In this document: positions 8,285 through 17,190 of the stretch, one piece after another
Layout of the letters: each line of letters starts with the position of its first letter
Numbering within the stretch: position 1 is the stretch's first letter
Made by a program: the position numbers and the translations under genes
Source of the DNA: Polaribacter sp.
GTDB taxonomy: Bacteria > Bacteroidota > Bacteroidia > Flavobacteriales > Flavobacteriaceae
DNA length: 64,000 nt
Direction: 5' to 3'
Assembly (NCBI GenBank): GCA_029238315.1
Contig: JAQWGI010000033.1
Location: 96,192 to 160,191 of the forward strand
Notes under the pieces: model-generated
The model's database searches: none
Told to the model about the DNA's origin: nothing
The model's input: the letters and a program-made list of their open reading frames with translations, nothing else

Positions 8285-8851
8285 TCATAGTAATTTTTCC
8301 ACTTCTTTAACTTCTCCTACTTCTAAATTATCTAATACAAAAGTTCCAATTCTAACACGTATTAATCGTAACGTTGGAAAACCAACCGCTGAAGTCATTT
8401 TACGAACTTGTCTAAATTTTCCTTCATTTAAAGTAATCGAAATCCAACTTGTTGGTCCGTGTCTATCATCACGTATTTTTTGAGTTCTATTTGGAAAATT
8501 TGGTGTATTTATTAAGGAAGCTTCGCATTTTTTTGTGATATATTTTTTTCTATTAAAACCAATTTCAACTCCAAATTTTAAGGTATTAATTTCTTTTTGA
8601 GAAATAACTCCATCTACCTGAACATAATATTCTTTAGCTACTTTTTTACTTCGGATGTATTCACTTGTTTTTCCATTTGTTGTTAGTAAAAGTAAACCTT
8701 CAGAGTTTACATCTAAGCGCCCAATTGCCATGGTTCCTTCAGGAAAATCATATAAATCACCTAATAAACCTTTCTTTCGTTTGTGTGGATTTACAAATTG
8801 AGAAATAGTTCCGTAAGGTTTGTGAAGTAGAAAATGTCTGTGTAATTTCAT
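8285..8851 (-). CDS. RsuA/RluE-family rRNA pseudouridine synthase
   Basis: A 188-residue pseudouridine synthase without an S4 domain, which favours the RluE/RluF side (23S rRNA) of the RsuA family. The N-terminal HFLLHKPYGTISQF is the family start. GRLDVNSEGLLLLTTNG near residue 43 holds the catalytic Asp. The C-terminal EGKFRQVRKMTSAVGFPTLRLIRVRIG is the conserved KM-R motif region. RluE (U2457) is the closest match by layout, but the target uridine is an inference. It is divergent from recA, about 110 nt apart. Confidence 0.9.
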   Translation of the reverse strand: MKLHRHFLLHKPYGTISQFVNPHKRKKGLLGDLYDFPEGTMAIGRLDVNSEGLLLLTTNGKTSEYIRSKKVAKEYYVQVDGVISQKEINTLKFGVEIGFNRKKYITKKCEASLINTPNFPNRTQKIRDDRHGPTSWISITLNEGKFRQVRKMTSAVGFPTLRLIRVRIGTFVLDNLEVGEVKEVEKLL

Positions 8852-8965
8852 AAAAAAAATTCACTACAAAATTACAAAAATGAACGTTAATTTTTTTAGG
8901 AAAACTTAAAGAGAATTTTGTAACTTAGTCGTTCTTATTTTAAAAAAAATTATAGCAGAAAGTAT

Positions 8966-9973
8966 ATGGCAGCAGATAAAGAAAAAGCAGCAAAATTAAA
9001 AGCATTACAACTTACTTTAGATAAAATGGACAAAGTCTATGGTAAAGGAGCGGTAATGAAAATGGGCGACAGCAAAGTAGAAGATGTAGAAGCTATTTCG
9101 TCAGGTTCTTTAGGATTAGATTTAGCGTTAGGCGTTGGAGGTTATCCAAGAGGAAGAGTAATAGAAATTTATGGACCAGAATCTTCTGGTAAAACCACCT
9201 TAACAATTCATGCAATTGCAGAAGCACAAAAAGCAGGCGGAATTGCTGCATTTATTGATGCAGAACACGCTTTTGATCGTTTTTATGCAGAAAATTTAGG
9301 TGTAGATATTGAGAATTTAATTATTTCTCAACCAGATTATGGAGAGCAAGCATTAGAAATTGCTGACAACTTAATTAGCTCTGGAGCTGTTGATATTGTT
9401 GTAATTGATTCGGTTGCAGCGTTAACTCCAAAATCTGAAATTGAAGGAGAAATGGGTGATTCTAAAATGGGATTACACGCACGTTTAATGTCTCAAGCTT
9501 TACGTAAATTAACTGGTACAATTAGTAAAACAAAATGTACAGTGATTTTTATCAACCAATTAAGAGAAAAAATTGGTGTAATGTTTGGAAACCCAGAAAC
9601 TACAACAGGAGGAAACGCATTAAAATTTTATGCATCAGTTCGTTTAGATATTCGTAGAAGAACGCAAATTAAAGATGGCGATCGTGTTATTGGAAACAGT
9701 ACAAAAGTAAAAGTGGTAAAAAATAAAGTTGCACCACCCTTTCAAATCGCAGAATTTGATATTATGTATGGAGAAGGAATTTCTAAAGTTGGTGAGGTTT
9801 TAGATATTGGTGTTGAATTAGGAATTGTTAAGAAAAGTGGATCTTGGTTCAGTTACGGAGAAACAAAATTAGGACAAGGAAGAGATGCTGTTAAAAACCT
9901 AATTAAAGACAACCCTGAATTAGCAGAAGAATTAGAAACAAAAATTAAAGAAGCTATCAACAACCAAGAATAA
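8966..9973 (+). CDS. recA: Recombinase RecA
   Basis: A 335-residue RecA that forms ATP-dependent filaments on single-stranded DNA for homologous recombination and repair. Walker A is [10 protein letters not shown] near residue 68, Walker B is [12 protein letters not shown] near 140, and the family signature [22 protein letters not shown] is present. Loop L2 is [20 protein letters not shown]. The short acidic C-terminus is typical of Bacteroidota RecA. No clear SOS box is visible upstream. A bidirectional hairpin terminator separates it from dut. lexA is not in the window. Confidence 0.98.
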   Translation: MAADKEKAAKLKALQLTLDKMDKVYGKGAVMKMGDSKVEDVEAISSGSLGLDLALGVGGYPRGRVIEIYGPESSGKTTLTIHAIAEAQKAGGIAAFIDAEHAFDRFYAENLGVDIENLIISQPDYGEQALEIADNLISSGAVDIVVIDSVAALTPKSEIEGEMGDSKMGLHARLMSQALRKLTGTISKTKCTVIFINQLREKIGVMFGNPETTTGGNALKFYASVRLDIRRRTQIKDGDRVIGNSTKVKVVKNKVAPPFQIAEFDIMYGEGISKVGEVLDIGVELGIVKKSGSWFSYGETKLGQGRDAVKNLIKDNPELAEELETKIKEAINNQE

Positions 9974-10028
9974 CTTTTTATTAAAAAGTTAATTATATTG
10001 TAGGTATAGAAATATGTCTTTTTTTTAT

Positions 10029-10060
10029 AAAAAACACTCTTATTTAATAAGAGTGTTTTT
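10029..10060. terminator. Bidirectional terminator between recA and dut
   Basis: AAAAACACTCTTA / TAAGAGTGTTTTT pairs with a 5-6 nt AT loop and flanking A and T runs. The core ACACTCT resembles the gltX terminator. Confidence 0.85.
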
Positions 10061-10068
10061 AGTTTTTT

Positions 10069-10500
10069 TTAAACGCCTGTACTTCCAAAACCACCAGTTC
10101 CGCGTTCTGTTATATTTAAAATAGTAACTTCTTTCCAGTTAACACGTTCATGTTTTGCAATCACTAATTGCGCAATACGCTCGCCATCATTTATCGTAAA
10201 ATCATCGTTGGAAAGATTTACTAAAATCACACCAATTTCTCCACGATAATCTGCATCAACAGTTCCGGGCGAATTTAAGACAGTAATTCCTTTTTTAGCA
10301 GCCAAACCACTTCTTGGTCTTACTTGTGCTTCAAAACCAATTGGTAACGCAATAAATAAACCTGTTTTAATAATGGTTCTTTCTAAAGGTTTCAATGTGA
10401 TTGCTTCTTCAATATTTGCACGCAAATCCATTCCTGCAGAACCTTCTGTTTCGTAATTAGGTGTTTGATGTTTCGATTTATTGATTATTTGTACATTCAT
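10069..10500 (-). CDS. dut: dUTP diphosphatase (dUTPase)
   Basis: A 143-residue trimeric dUTPase that hydrolyses dUTP to dUMP, keeping uracil out of DNA and supplying dTMP synthesis. All five family motifs are readable: [35 protein letters not shown] with the catalytic Asp, ERIAQLV, and the C-terminal P-loop-like [10 protein letters not shown]. The length is standard. It sits 3 nt after the flippase gene in the same direction, so the two are probably cotranscribed. Confidence 0.97.
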   Translation of the reverse strand: MNVQIINKSKHQTPNYETEGSAGMDLRANIEEAITLKPLERTIIKTGLFIALPIGFEAQVRPRSGLAAKKGITVLNSPGTVDADYRGEIGVILVNLSNDDFTINDGERIAQLVIAKHERVNWKEVTILNITERGTGGFGSTGV

Positions 10501-10503
10501 AAA

Positions 10504-11958
10504 TTAGCGTTTCAAAAATTGTTTTATGGTTGATTTTTCTATCAAAAAGATAGCTCCAAAGTAACTAAAAATTGCTGAAATTGAAAACCAAATTTCACCT
10601 CTAAATACGATGAATGAAAACCAACATAATATCGTTGCAAAAAGGATGTAAAAACCAACTTTTTTTAATTGATAAGGAACAGCATATTGTTTTTTCCCGA
10701 TTAAATAAGAAATCGACATCATAAATCCGTAAGTAATTAAAGTTGCCCACGCAGAAGCCATAAATCCAATTTTCGGAATCATGATGATGTTAAATACTAT
10801 CGTAATTATTGCTCCTAAAACAGAGAAATACATTCCGTATTTTGTTTTATCGGTTAGTTTGTACCAAACAGAAAGGTTGTTATAGATTCCTAAAAATAAA
10901 TTAGCTAATAAAATAATTGGTACAATTTGTAGGGCTTCAAAGTATTCTGGTTTACCTAATAAAATCGCAGCAAAATTATCTATAAAAACAACAACAATTA
11001 ACATAAATAATGCACCTAAAATGGTAAACCAGGTTAGTATTGTAGCATATGTTTCTTTTGCATTTTTTTTTGCAGCTTGATTAAAAAAAAATGGTTCAGC
11101 TCCTAATCGAAAGGCCATAATATATAGAGTCATAAAAACACCCAACTTATAACAAGCAGCGTACACACCCATTTCTTTTTCTCCTAGGAGTTTTCCTAAT
11201 AAGAGTTTGTCTAAATTTTCATTGGTTACAAAAGCCAAGCTACCAATCATTATAGGTAAGCTATAACGCAGCATTTTTTTTAAGAGTTTTAAATCAAAAT
11301 CAACTTTAAACTTAAAAATAATCGGAATTAGCATTAAAATTGTGGCAATACTTGCTATGGTTCCAGCAACAAAAATGTGCATTACTTTTGGGTGCGAGTT
11401 GTAGTAGTTTAGAACGAGGTTAGGGAGTGTTATACCATTCTTCTCTGCATATGGAATGAACCACAAGAAAAATACATTTAACAAAGCAAAAATAGAAATA
11501 TTTAAAACTTTATAAAGCGTAAACTGTTTTGGTTTGTTGCAAACACGTAAGTATGCAAAAGGAACTACCACAAAAGTATCTAAAGTAATAGTCCAAACAA
11601 GTAATTTAAAAAACAAAGGGTCTTTAAACCCAAAGAAAGTTGCAATTGTGTTGTTAAATATTAGCATGGTAATTAAAAACACACAACTAGTAAAAGCCAA
11701 ACTTAAAAAGGAGGTAGAAACAATCTTTCCTTTGTCTTTTTCTTTAGAGAAAAATCGAAAGAAAGCCGTTTCCATTCCAAAAGTTAATAACGCATTAAAA
11801 TAAGCAGCGTATACATAATAATCTGTATTGATGGCGTATTTATCTGCCTCTAAAGTAGAGGTGTGTAATTTTACTAAAAAGATATTAATAGCCCTTGGCA
11901 AAACCGCCGAGATGCCATAAATAATTGTGTCTTTAAAAAATCGTTTTAAATTACTCAA
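10504..11958 (-). CDS. Polysaccharide biosynthesis flippase (oligosaccharide flippase family, Wzx-like)
   Basis: An integral membrane protein of about 484 residues with roughly 12-14 hydrophobic helices and a polysaccharide-synthase C-terminal region. It is expected to move lipid-linked glycans across the inner membrane. The open frame extends to 12198, overlapping gpsA. A TTG at 11958 gives the family-typical start MSNLKRFFKDTIIYGISAVL, and a TATATTTG promoter element lies 18-25 nt upstream of it, so the longer frame is rejected. No glycosyltransferases are adjacent, so the cargo is unknown. Confidence 0.85.
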   Translation of the reverse strand: MSNLKRFFKDTIIYGISAVLPRAINIFLVKLHTSTLEADKYAINTDYYVYAAYFNALLTFGMETAFFRFFSKEKDKGKIVSTSFLSLAFTSCVFLITMLIFNNTIATFFGFKDPLFFKLLVWTITLDTFVVVPFAYLRVCNKPKQFTLYKVLNISIFALLNVFFLWFIPYAEKNGITLPNLVLNYYNSHPKVMHIFVAGTIASIATILMLIPIIFKFKVDFDLKLLKKMLRYSLPIMIGSLAFVTNENLDKLLLGKLLGEKEMGVYAACYKLGVFMTLYIMAFRLGAEPFFFNQAAKKNAKETYATILTWFTILGALFMLIVVVFIDNFAAILLGKPEYFEALQIVPIILLANLFLGIYNNLSVWYKLTDKTKYGMYFSVLGAIITIVFNIIMIPKIGFMASAWATLITYGFMMSISYLIGKKQYAVPYQLKKVGFYILFATILCWFSFIVFRGEIWFSISAIFSYFGAIFLIEKSTIKQFLKR

Positions 11959-11975
11959 AAGAAAAAAGTCTGCTA

Positions 11976-11983
11976 CAAATATA
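11976..11983 (-). promoter_or_regulatory. -7 promoter element of the flippase-dut operon
   Basis: Minus-strand TATATTTG is a perfect TAnnTTTG and lies 18-25 nt before the chosen TTG start. The -33 element is not obvious. It is divergent from the gpsA promoter. Confidence 0.45.
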
Positions 11984-11999
11984 ATAATTACCTTAAGTT

Positions 12000-12031
12000 T
12001 TGTGCGATAGAACTTTGTTTTATTACATTTG
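12000..12031 (+). promoter_or_regulatory. Promoter of gpsA
   Basis: TTG (12000-12002), a 21-nt spacer and a perfect TACATTTG (12024-12031) predict transcription from about 12038. This excludes the TTG at 12029 as the gpsA start. Confidence 0.6.
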
Positions 12032-12052
12032 AGCACTTTAATGGATGTATTT

Positions 12053-13048
12053 ATGAAAACAAACCCTAAAATAGCAGTTTTTGGTGGAGGAAGTTGGGCA
12101 ACAGCAATTGTTAAAATGTTATCCGAAAATATTGAAAACATAGGTTGGTATATGCGTAATACAAATGCTATAAAACATATAGAAACACACCACCACAACC
12201 CTAATTATTTAAGTTCTGCAGAGCTTAACCCAGAAAAATTAGACCTTTCTAACAATATTAATTACATTGTAGAAAGCTATGATGTACTTATTTTTGTAAT
12301 TCCTTCTGCATTTTTAAAAGCAGAACTAGAGAAGCTAACAAGCTCTTTAAGTAATAAACTTATTTTTTCTGCGATTAAAGGAATTGTTCCAGAATCTGGA
12401 TTAATTATTGGAGAGCACTTTCATCAAACTTATAAAATTCCGATAGAAAACATTGGTGTTATTTCAGGGCCTTGTCACGCAGAAGAAGTTGCAATGGAGC
12501 GATTATCTTACCTAACATTAGCTTGTCAAGATCAAGAAAAAGCAAAAATGTTAAGCAAATTTATTACTAGTGATTTTATTAAAACCAAAATTTCTGACGA
12601 TATAATAGGTACAGAATATGCCGCGATGTTAAAAAATATTTACGCGATTGCTGCCGGAATTGCGCATGGTTTAGGTTATGGAGATAATTTTCAGTCTGTA
12701 TTAATGAGTAATTCTATTAGAGAGATGAAACGTTTTATTAAAAAAGTACACAAAATGAAACGAAACATCAATCACTCTGCTTACCTTGGAGATCTGCTTG
12801 TTACAGGATACTCTACGTTTAGTAGAAATAGAATGTTTGGAAATATGGTTGGAAAAGGATACACTGTAAAATCTGCCCAAATGGAAATGAGTATGGTTGC
12901 AGAAGGGTATTATGCAACTAAAAGTGCTTTTGAGATAAAAGAAAAAAACGGAGCAAAAACACCAATAATAGACACTGTATACAGCATATTGTATAATGGA
13001 AAAGAAGCAAAAAAGCAGTTTGAAAAACTAACGCATAAGCTCAATTAG
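12053..13048 (+). CDS. gpsA: Glycerol-3-phosphate dehydrogenase [NAD(P)+]
   Basis: A 331-residue cytosolic enzyme reducing dihydroxyacetone phosphate to sn-glycerol 3-phosphate for phospholipid synthesis. The dinucleotide-binding motif VFGGGSWATAI is at residue about 8. The motif SGPCHAEEVAMER and the catalytic-Lys region EYAAMLKNIYAIAAGIAHGLGYGDN follow, then the C-terminal substrate site GDLLVTGYSTFSRNRMFG. ATG 12053 is chosen from the promoter position; ATG 12041 is also possible and adds four residues. Confidence 0.96.
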   Translation: MKTNPKIAVFGGGSWATAIVKMLSENIENIGWYMRNTNAIKHIETHHHNPNYLSSAELNPEKLDLSNNINYIVESYDVLIFVIPSAFLKAELEKLTSSLSNKLIFSAIKGIVPESGLIIGEHFHQTYKIPIENIGVISGPCHAEEVAMERLSYLTLACQDQEKAKMLSKFITSDFIKTKISDDIIGTEYAAMLKNIYAIAAGIAHGLGYGDNFQSVLMSNSIREMKRFIKKVHKMKRNINHSAYLGDLLVTGYSTFSRNRMFGNMVGKGYTVKSAQMEMSMVAEGYYATKSAFEIKEKNGAKTPIIDTVYSILYNGKEAKKQFEKLTHKLN

Positions 13049-13100
13049 TTTTTACATTTAATAACTGAATAAAAAGCGGCGTTTAATTTTATTTTTCAAA

Positions 13101-14447
13101 TTACCAAGTTGCTTCTAATAATAAGTTTTTTTCTTCAAATAATCCTTCGTTTAAAGCTTTAAGCGCTGTTATTTTATCTGAGTTTTTTACTAAAAGAGAA
13201 ATGTTGTAATTACTACCTCCATAAGAAACCATTCTAATAGGAATGTTTTTAAGCGCGTTAAAAACTTTTGTGGTGGTGCCTTCTTTATTTTCAGAAAAAT
13301 CCCCTGCAACACACACAATTGTTAAGTTGTAGTCTACTTCTACTTTTCCGTATTGTTGTAGCTCACTAATAATTTTATTTATTTTTAAATTGTTGTCTAT
13401 AGTAAGAGAAACCGCTACTTCAGAAGTAGTAATCATATCAATAGAGGTTTGGTTTTTTTCAAAAACTTCAAAAACTTTTTTCAAAAAACCATACGCCATT
13501 AGCATACGATACGATTTTATTTTGAGTACTGTAATTCCGTCTTTAGCCGCCACAGCAGTAAAACCTTTATGAGCTGTTTTATTTTTAATAATTGTTCCTT
13601 TAGAAAGCGGGTTAAAAGTGTTTTTTAATAAAACCGGAATGTTATTTTCTTTAGCAGGAATTAAACTCTGAGGATGTAAAATTTTTGCACCAAAGTATGC
13701 AAGTTCAGCAGCTTCATCAAAAGAAATTTCTTCAATAGAAAAAGTGTTTTCTACAAATCGAGGGTCATTATTATGCATGCCGTTGATGTCTGTCCAGATT
13801 TGAATTTCACGCGCACCAATAGCAGCCCCAATTAAAGAAGCTGTATAATCGCTTCCACCTCGTTTTAAATTACTAATATCGCCGTTGTTTTTTTTACAGA
13901 TAAACCCTTGTGTAATAAAGATTTTTTCATCATTATTTTGGTTGATTATAGGTAAAATGTTTTCTTTTATTTTTAAAGCATTTGGTTCATTATCAGTACC
14001 AACCTCCATAAAATCTAATGCAGAAATTAACCTAGTAGAAACACAGCGCTCTTCTAAATATAGTTGGACTAGGTTCGTTGATAAAATTTCTCCTTGAGCA
14101 AGGATTGTATTTTCTAAAAGTAAATTTGCTGCTTTTTTTAATTGTTGAAGCAGAAAATTAAATTCTTTATTAATAAATACAGAGGCTTTTTTTCGATACC
14201 TGTTTGTTCTAAACAACTCATCAATTAAAGAAAGGTAACTTACCTTTAAGTTAGAAGTGAGCGCAACAGATTCTTGCTCTTTGTTTTGTTCTATTGCTTT
14301 AAATATTTGCATTAACGTATTTGTAGTACCAGAAACAGCTGACAGTACAACCACTTTTTTTTGAGGAGTGTTTGTAATAATTTCCACCACCTTTTTTATG
14401 TTTTTAGCGCTACCAACAGAGGTTCCGCCAAATTTTAAAACAACCAT
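13101..14447 (-). CDS. lysC: Aspartokinase (monofunctional)
   Basis: A 448-residue aspartate kinase catalysing the first step towards Lys, Met, Thr and diaminopimelate. The ATG at 14447 gives MVVLKFGGTSVGSAKNIKKV, the canonical N-terminal kinase motif. GFICKKNNGDISNLKRGGSDYTASL is the substrate-binding signature near residue 210. Two C-terminal ACT domains follow (TVLKIKSYRML and LTIVCVAGDFSENKEG onward), indicating allosteric control by end products. No homoserine dehydrogenase is fused. asd, the next pathway enzyme, is 22 kb away at 35851. It is divergent from a gene whose C-terminus also resembles an ACT domain. Confidence 0.95.
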   Translation of the reverse strand: MVVLKFGGTSVGSAKNIKKVVEIITNTPQKKVVVLSAVSGTTNTLMQIFKAIEQNKEQESVALTSNLKVSYLSLIDELFRTNRYRKKASVFINKEFNFLLQQLKKAANLLLENTILAQGEILSTNLVQLYLEERCVSTRLISALDFMEVGTDNEPNALKIKENILPIINQNNDEKIFITQGFICKKNNGDISNLKRGGSDYTASLIGAAIGAREIQIWTDINGMHNNDPRFVENTFSIEEISFDEAAELAYFGAKILHPQSLIPAKENNIPVLLKNTFNPLSKGTIIKNKTAHKGFTAVAAKDGITVLKIKSYRMLMAYGFLKKVFEVFEKNQTSIDMITTSEVAVSLTIDNNLKINKIISELQQYGKVEVDYNLTIVCVAGDFSENKEGTTTKVFNALKNIPIRMVSYGGSNYNISLLVKNSDKITALKALNEGLFEEKNLLLEATW

Positions 14448-14546
14448 TTTGATAATTTTAAAACAAAAAAACAACCAAACTCATGAAAGAACAATTTTTT
14501 TTATTATTTTTACTTAATTACAACAACGTGTTTAAAATTAAACAAC

Positions 14547-15206
14547 ATGAAAACCATTCAAGAAGCAGTAGAAAACACCATTCGAAAAACACCTTTTATT
14601 GAAGAGGCCCTTAATGAGAAGTTAATTAACGTATCTTCTTTGGCTAGAATTATTTTACCAGAAGTTTCTGAAGTTTTAAAAAAAGAGGTAAAAATTGGTG
14701 CAGTAATGATGGCAATCAATCGCTTATCACCAGCAAATGAACTTCGAATTAGAAAGAACATTAAAAAACTTGCATCTACGTTGGGTGATTTTATAGTGCG
14801 GTCTGATTTATGTGATTTTACTTTTAAAAACACACCTTCTTTATTAAAAGAAATTGCAAAACTTTTAAGTAAAGCTTCAGACAGTAACGATTATTTTTTA
14901 ACGGTTTCACAAGGTATTTTTGAAACAAACATTGTTGTGAACAAGAATCTTCAAATTTATGTTGAAGAAATGTTTAAAAACGAAACACTTATAAACAATG
15001 TTCTAGATTTAGCTTCGATTACTTTAAAACTACCAAAAGACAATCAAGAGCAATCTGGAATTTATTATTTTATTTTAAAACAGTTAGCCTGGGAAAACAT
15101 TCCTTTGCAGGAAATTATTTCAACAACGAATGAAATGACAATTGTTGTGAAAGAAAAAGATGTAAACGAAACGTTCTCTATTTTAATGGACATTAAACTT
15201 GGTTAA
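14547..15206 (+). CDS. Conserved hypothetical protein with C-terminal ACT-like domain
   Basis: A 219-residue protein. The N-terminal half (residues 1-85) is helical and may be a winged-helix-like segment (SLARIILPEVSEVLKKEVKIGAVMMAINRL). The C-terminal part around residues 165-215 (GIYYFILKQLAWENIPLQEI then STTNEMTIVVKEKDV) has the beta-alpha-beta spacing and wording of aspartokinase ACT domains. No catalytic kinase motifs are present. It is divergently paired with lysC across 99 nt. I infer a ligand-sensing, possibly regulatory role; the molecular function is unknown. Its end overlaps the kelch gene by 8 nt. Confidence 0.75.
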   Translation: MKTIQEAVENTIRKTPFIEEALNEKLINVSSLARIILPEVSEVLKKEVKIGAVMMAINRLSPANELRIRKNIKKLASTLGDFIVRSDLCDFTFKNTPSLLKEIAKLLSKASDSNDYFLTVSQGIFETNIVVNKNLQIYVEEMFKNETLINNVLDLASITLKLPKDNQEQSGIYYFILKQLAWENIPLQEIISTTNEMTIVVKEKDVNETFSILMDIKLG

Positions 15207-16548
15207 TCAAAAAAAACATGAAAAAAAGTTGTTTTTTTTTCTTTTCTGTATCATTTTTTTTCAATCATACAGTCAAACTTTTGAAATAAAAGTAGTAGAT
15301 AGTGCAACAGAAACACCGATTTTTGAGGCGCATCTAACATTTGGATCTGCTGTTTTTTTAACAAATAAAAAAGGGATTGCTATTGTGCCTAATGGTGTTT
15401 CTAAATTTTTAGAGATATCGCACATAAGATATCGCACTAAAAAAATCAAACTAGAAAACACCAAGAACAAAACCGTTTACCTTTCTGAAAACGCTCAAAA
15501 TTTAGAAGAAGTAACTATCATATCAAAAATCAATTTAAAAAAAGAAATTCATTTTACAAAGCTTCCACAAATTCCAAAATCAATTCATTCTTTTGGCTCT
15601 GTTTTATTAGACAACAAGCTATATACTTTTGGTGGTGATGGGTCTGATATTATATATTCAAACAGAAAAGGCTTGAGCGAGATGACTCAAAGTGATGAAA
15701 ATCAAATTATAAAGTTTTTAGCTCAAAATAAGCCTAGTAATTTTTTTAAATATAGAAAGAATGTTTTTGTTTATGATTTTAATTCCAAAAAATGGGATAT
15801 AAGTAAAACAACGCCAAAACCTAGAGCATTTCATAAAGCTGTTTTACACGAGAATAAGGTGTATTTATTGGGAGGTAAAAGGCTTACTAAAACAAAAAAG
15901 AAAGAAATGTTAATGCCGCAAATAGAGGTTTTAAACCTAGCAAGTGATTCTATTGCTGTTGATGAAATGAATCCTCATCAAGGTGTAAATTTTGAATCGG
16001 TTGTTTTTGATAATAAAATGTTGGTTATAGGAGGCTCTCTTAAACTACAAGAAAATGGATTAAAAACCTATTCCGACAAAATTCATTTTTATGATTTCAA
16101 AACAGGGTATTGGTATTTGTTAACAACCATGAAAAAAGGAAAGGAAACGAGCGGAATTATTGTAAATAACAAACTCTTCTTATTTGGCGGCCACAGAAAT
16201 AAAAGGCTTAAAGAAATTGAGAGTTTTAATTTAGTTACTGGCAAATGGCAAATAGAAGGCGAGTTGTTTACGGCAATGGAAAAACCAGCAATAGCAAAAG
16301 AAAAAAACACCATTTACCTTTTTGAGAAAGACAGAATTGTAACCTATAACACACTTACAAAAGAGTTAAAAGAGTTTAGAATTGACTTGCCTTTATATTT
16401 TTCTGAAATTCATATTAAAAATGATAAACTGTACATTGTTGGTGGAACAAAAATTAAAGATTACGAAAATAGACCACAAAAAAGTTTTGTAGAAATTCCT
16501 TTAGAGGAGTTTGAAAATACAAGAATTAGAAAAAGCAAAACCTTGTAG
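15199..16548 (+). CDS. Secreted kelch-repeat protein with carboxypeptidase-like regulatory domain
   Basis: About 449 residues: hydrophobic signal peptide, a beta-sandwich segment FEIKVVDSATETPIFEAHLTF (about 30-110) like the CarboxypepD_reg/TonB-plug-associated domain, then kelch beta-propeller blades with GG motifs (YTFGGDGSD, YLLGGKR, LVIGGSL, FLFGGHR, YIVGGTK). Probably exported to the cell envelope; partner unknown. The only in-frame start codon is a TTG inside the previous gene's stop region. The natural ATG at 15218 is one base out of frame: it is followed by seven As, and eight would give MKKKLFFFLFCIIFFQ, a perfect signal peptide. The gene is therefore frameshifted, phase-variable, or uses the TTG. 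Confidence 0.75.
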   Translation: MVNQKKHEKKLFFFLFCIIFFQSYSQTFEIKVVDSATETPIFEAHLTFGSAVFLTNKKGIAIVPNGVSKFLEISHIRYRTKKIKLENTKNKTVYLSENAQNLEEVTIISKINLKKEIHFTKLPQIPKSIHSFGSVLLDNKLYTFGGDGSDIIYSNRKGLSEMTQSDENQIIKFLAQNKPSNFFKYRKNVFVYDFNSKKWDISKTTPKPRAFHKAVLHENKVYLLGGKRLTKTKKKEMLMPQIEVLNLASDSIAVDEMNPHQGVNFESVVFDNKMLVIGGSLKLQENGLKTYSDKIHFYDFKTGYWYLLTTMKKGKETSGIIVNNKLFLFGGHRNKRLKEIESFNLVTGKWQIEGELFTAMEKPAIAKEKNTIYLFEKDRIVTYNTLTKELKEFRIDLPLYFSEIHIKNDKLYIVGGTKIKDYENRPQKSFVEIPLEEFENTRIRKSKTL

Positions 16549-16550
16549 TT

Positions 16551-17093
16551 TTAATTTAAAAGATTAGTAGGAAAACCATCAATACTTGTTTGATTTTTAT
16601 CTTCCCAATATTGTTGTATTCCTTCTGTTCCTTTTTCTTTAGCCCAGTCATTTAATTCATTTCGTTCACTTTTATATTCAAAAAAAGGAATGGACATTCC
16701 GCAAGATGTTTGCGCACTATCTATATCAATTTCAAAAATTTGACGTGTTCCTGGAGTTACTGGAAATAAAGGAATTACATGATCCCAATCTTTATCGTTT
16801 GGTTTAATTTCCCTTCCTTTTCCGTACAAACGCAAAATATTCGGTGCGCCTTCAAAAGAGCAAAACATAATTGTAATGTTGTTATTTTCTAATAAATGCG
16901 CTGCTGTTTCGTTTCCGCTTCCGGTTACATTTAGCCATAAAACTTTATTTTCGTTTATCACTCTAAACGTATCCATTCCTTTTGGTGATAAATTTATTCT
17001 TCCGTTACTCGGAGCCGTTGCTACAAAGAATATTTTTTGTCCTTCAATAAAATTTTGAAGTCTTTTCGTGATTGATGTATAAAATTTTGCCAT
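16551..17093 (-). CDS. Pyridoxamine 5'-phosphate oxidase-like FMN-binding protein
   Basis: About 180 residues from the ATG at 17093 (MAKFYTSITKRLQNFIEGQ); an upstream in-frame start at 17144 adds an unconvincing leader. The split-barrel PNPOx fold is indicated by QKIFFVATAPSNGRINLSPKGMDTFRV near residue 20, ITIMFCSFEGAPNILRLYGKGREI near 75, and QTSCGMSIPFFEYKSER near 130. Members are flavin- or haem-binding oxidoreductases of varied use; this is not the vitamin B6 enzyme PdxH itself. It is convergent with the kelch gene, only 2 nt apart, and no terminator hairpin is seen between them. Confidence 0.85.
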   Translation of the reverse strand: MAKFYTSITKRLQNFIEGQKIFFVATAPSNGRINLSPKGMDTFRVINENKVLWLNVTGSGNETAAHLLENNNITIMFCSFEGAPNILRLYGKGREIKPNDKDWDHVIPLFPVTPGTRQIFEIDIDSAQTSCGMSIPFFEYKSERNELNDWAKEKGTEGIQQYWEDKNQTSIDGFPTNLLN

Positions 17094-17190
17094 ACTTTTT
17101 ATTATTAGAGAATAAAAATAGGAATAAACTTCAAAAGAACTCATATTTTGTTTTAATTAGTATCTTTAAAAAAATTAAAAACTTTCTCTT

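Noticed and set aside
8900..8965. LexA/SOS box before recA
   Set aside because: No palindromic operator is visible; only a weak TAACTTAG promoter-like word.
10504..12198. 564-aa version of the flippase with an extra 80-residue N-terminus
   Set aside because: The extension overlaps gpsA and both promoters, and reads as non-family sequence. A TTG at 11958 gives a family-typical start just after a TATATTTG element.
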